A DNA stretch of 64,000 nt from Microbacterium sp. AK031 (lineage in GTDB: Bacteria > Actinomycetota > Actinomycetes > Actinomycetales > Microbacteriaceae). The DNA lies in the NCBI RefSeq assembly GCF_024807145.1, contig NZ_JANUCA010000006.1, positions 162,754-226,753 of the forward strand, in the 5' to 3' direction. Below, in pieces: positions 62,658-64,000 of the stretch (positions within the stretch are counted from its first letter, which is position 1; each line of letters starts with the position of its first letter). The notes beneath the pieces were generated by a model, which searched no databases, was not told the DNA's origin, and was given only the letters and a program-made list of their open reading frames with translations. Position numbers and translations under genes: made by a program.

Positions 62658-63281
62658 ATGCTCTCGTTCCTCGCCGGCCTCGGCCTCGGCTTCTCCCTCA
62701 TCATCGCCATCGGCGCCCAGAACGTGTTCGTCCTGCGCCAGGGAGTGCGCCGGGAGCATGTGCTGACCGTCGTCATCATCTGTGCGCTCTCCGATGCAGT
62801 GCTCATCGCGACAGGGGTCGCCGGACTCGGCTTTCTGCTCCAGACGGTGCCGTGGCTGGTGGATGCCGCACGCGTTCTCGGTGCGGTCGTCCTGATCGGC
62901 TACGGACTCCTCGCCGCCAGACGGGCATGGCGCGGCGGCGATCAGACGCTGCACGTATCCGGCGATGAGAAGCGCACGGGACGGCTGGCGGCAGCGGTTG
63001 CGATCGCGCTCGCCCTGACCTGGCTGAACCCGCACGTCTACCTCGACACCGTGCTCATGCTCGGGTCTATCGCTGCGACATATGGCGACGCCCGCTGGCT
63101 CTTCGCCGCAGGGGCGATCCTCGCCAGCATCCTGTGGTTCACCGCCCTCGGCTATGGCGCGCGCGGACTCGCCCGATGGCTGAACACTCCGCGAGCCTGG
63201 CGGATCCTCGATGGTGTCATTGCCGTCGTCATGACCGCGATCGCCATCAGCCTCGTGCTGCCACTGTTCAGCGGCCGGTGA
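62658..63281 (+). CDS. lysE: LysE/ArgO family basic amino acid exporter
   Basis: The 207-residue protein has six helices starting MLSFLAGLGLGFSLIIAIGAQNVFVLRQGVRREHVLTVVIICALSDAVLIATG, the LysE signature, and ALTWLNPHVYLDTVLMLGSIA in the second half. It exports lysine or arginine. ATG 62658 is 6 nt after TACTCT (62646-62651); GGAGG directly abuts the ATG, too close to act as a Shine-Dalgarno, so the mRNA is probably leaderless. The lysG promoter points the other way in the same 70-bp region. Confidence 0.93.
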   Translation: MLSFLAGLGLGFSLIIAIGAQNVFVLRQGVRREHVLTVVIICALSDAVLIATGVAGLGFLLQTVPWLVDAARVLGAVVLIGYGLLAARRAWRGGDQTLHVSGDEKRTGRLAAAVAIALALTWLNPHVYLDTVLMLGSIAATYGDARWLFAAGAILASILWFTALGYGARGLARWLNTPRAWRILDGVIAVVMTAIAISLVLPLFSGR

Positions 63282-63317
63282 AAGATCTAGACTCCTGCCC
63301 GAAGCGAAGGAGACGAC

Positions 63318-63884
63318 ATGCAGACTCTGACCATCGACTTCATCTGCTCGCTCGACGGCTTCGGCTCTGCGGTGGGCTGGCCCGGTTGGTGGGGGATGGA
63401 GAGCCCCGAGTACCTCGACTGGCTTGAAGAGACGCCGGCCAAGAACGATCCGCTGCTGATGGGAGCGACGACCTACCGTGTGATGTCTGAGCTCACTGCG
63501 AATGGCGAGCCGGGAACGGATGTGCTGAACGACATCCGCAAGTATGTCTTCTCGTCGTCTCTCGACGCTCCGCTCGCATGGGCCAATTCGACGCTCGTCG
63601 ACACGGATGCTGTCGACTATGTCCGCGAGCTGAAGGCTGAGTCTCATCGGCCGCTGCGCACGATCGGCAGCATCGCTTTGTGCCGCTCGCTCCTGAAGGC
63701 GGGGCTCGTCGACCGCTACCGCGTCGTGATCTTCCCCGTCATCACCGGGGCCACAGGCCGTGACCGCATCTTCGACGGCTACCCGGATGTCAGCCTCGAG
63801 CTCGTCGAGGCCCGCACGTTCGATAATCGCACGCAACTGCTCGAGTACATCCCGACGGTGCTGGATGGCCCTTCGGGGAGCTGA
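63318..63884 (+). CDS. dihydrofolate reductase-like protein (RibD C-terminal domain)
   Basis: The 188-residue protein has the DHFR/RibD_C layout: TIDFICSLDGFGSAVGWPGWWGMES, LMGATTYRVMSELTANG, ANSTLVDTDAVDYVRELKAE and RTIGSIALCRSLLKAGLVDRYRVVIFPVITGATGRDRIFDG. GAAGGAGACG precedes ATG 63318. Stand-alone members are NADPH-binding oxidoreductases of unknown substrate; it is not FolA, because the core folate motif WAMRRD-type segment is missing. Confidence 0.9.
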   Translation: MQTLTIDFICSLDGFGSAVGWPGWWGMESPEYLDWLEETPAKNDPLLMGATTYRVMSELTANGEPGTDVLNDIRKYVFSSSLDAPLAWANSTLVDTDAVDYVRELKAESHRPLRTIGSIALCRSLLKAGLVDRYRVVIFPVITGATGRDRIFDGYPDVSLELVEARTFDNRTQLLEYIPTVLDGPSGS

Positions 63885-63917
63885 GCGTCGCCGCCGAAGC
63901 GGCACCCTGGTGAACGC

Positions 63918-63955
63918 AAAATGGCCACCCTGCGTTGGGTGGCCATTTTGTTTCT
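63918..63955. terminator. terminator shared by the rrn operon and the DHFR-like gene
   Basis: AAAATGGCCACCC pairs perfectly with GGGTGGCCATTTT, with TTTCTT on the plus side and TTTTGCG on the minus side. It ends both the DHFR-like mRNA and the leftward rRNA transcript. Confidence 0.93.
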
Positions 63956-63963
63956 TCTGAAAG

Positions 63964-64000
63964 AAGTTCGGCGGTGTCCTACTCTCCCACAGGGTCCCCC
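63964..64000 (-). rRNA. rrf: 5S ribosomal RNA, 3' end only
   Basis: The minus strand reads GGGGGACCCTGTGGGAGAGT then AGGACACCGCCGAACTT, the conserved 3' half of 5S rRNA (GGGAGAGTAGGACACCGCC). The gene continues past the right edge, so an rrn operon transcribed leftwards lies next to the window. The exact 3' end is uncertain by a few bases. Confidence 0.93.

Overview
The window is high-GC actinobacterial chromosome. Gene content, protein families and many GTG/TTG starts point to Microbacteriaceae, most likely Microbacterium or a close relative. Nearly all of it is ordinary core and metabolic sequence: no prophage, insertion sequence, integron or CRISPR array is visible. Two blocks echo a gene order known from Mycobacterium tuberculosis: holB, topA, a small tad cluster and acs (compare Rv3644c-Rv3667), then a RidA protein, a PASTA-type penicillin-binding protein and a metallophosphoesterase (compare Rv3678c-Rv3683).

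Layout. 1-3.3 kb: the end of a PfpI-type gene, a CGNR zinc-finger regulator, small proteins, a pncA-DUF1697-yigZ operon and tRNA-Thr. 3.4-9.6 kb: secreted Slp-type peptidase, holB, tmk, topA. 9.7-12.5 kb: minimal Tad/Flp pilus-like cluster. 12.9-19.2 kb: acs, RidA, class A PBP and phosphoesterase. 19.3-22.7 kb: tRNA-Pro, HAD phosphatase, an internally deleted DUF1295 gene, and an L-lactate dehydrogenase with its GntR-type regulator and twin operators. 22.7-31.2 kb: tdk, mqo, asd-lysC, EamA, recR, dnaX. 31.2-37.9 kb: GH65 phosphorylase with a beta-phosphoglucomutase-like HAD, then ackA-pta. 37.9-43.8 kb: a lysozyme-like secreted protein overlapping a rhomboid protease, the SRP RNA gene (ffs), and a MoxR-DUF58-transglutaminase operon. 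43.8-51.6 kb: trhO, LssY-like protein, tRNA-Ser, GNAT, PAP2, MFS, metB, cbs. 51.6-56.4 kb: sugar ABC importer with a divergent LacI regulator. 56.5-63.9 kb: rplJ-rplL with an attenuated leader, GH15, a G6PDH paralogue, a YqaJ nuclease, lysG/lysE and a DHFR-like protein. The right edge enters a 5S rRNA transcribed leftwards, so an rrn operon lies just outside.

How the genes work together. acs, ackA-pta, lldD and mqo form an acetate, lactate and malate module of overflow and re-assimilation. GH65 with its HAD, GH15, zwf and the ABC importer handle alpha-glucosides and glucose phosphates. cbs and metB support transsulfuration, lysC-asd with lysG/lysE cover lysine synthesis and export, and holB, tmk, topA, dnaX, recR and tdk serve replication and nucleotide supply.

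The most striking signal across the window is regulatory. At least 15 genes have a TANNNT hexamer exactly 6 or 7 nt before their start codon and no Shine-Dalgarno sequence, the signature of leaderless transcription, and this decided several start calls. I did not find a convincing new defence or mobile system. The best leads are the internally deleted DUF1295 gene, the reduced Tad cluster, the rhomboid/lysozyme-like pair, a divergent G6PDH paralogue and several clear palindromic operators.
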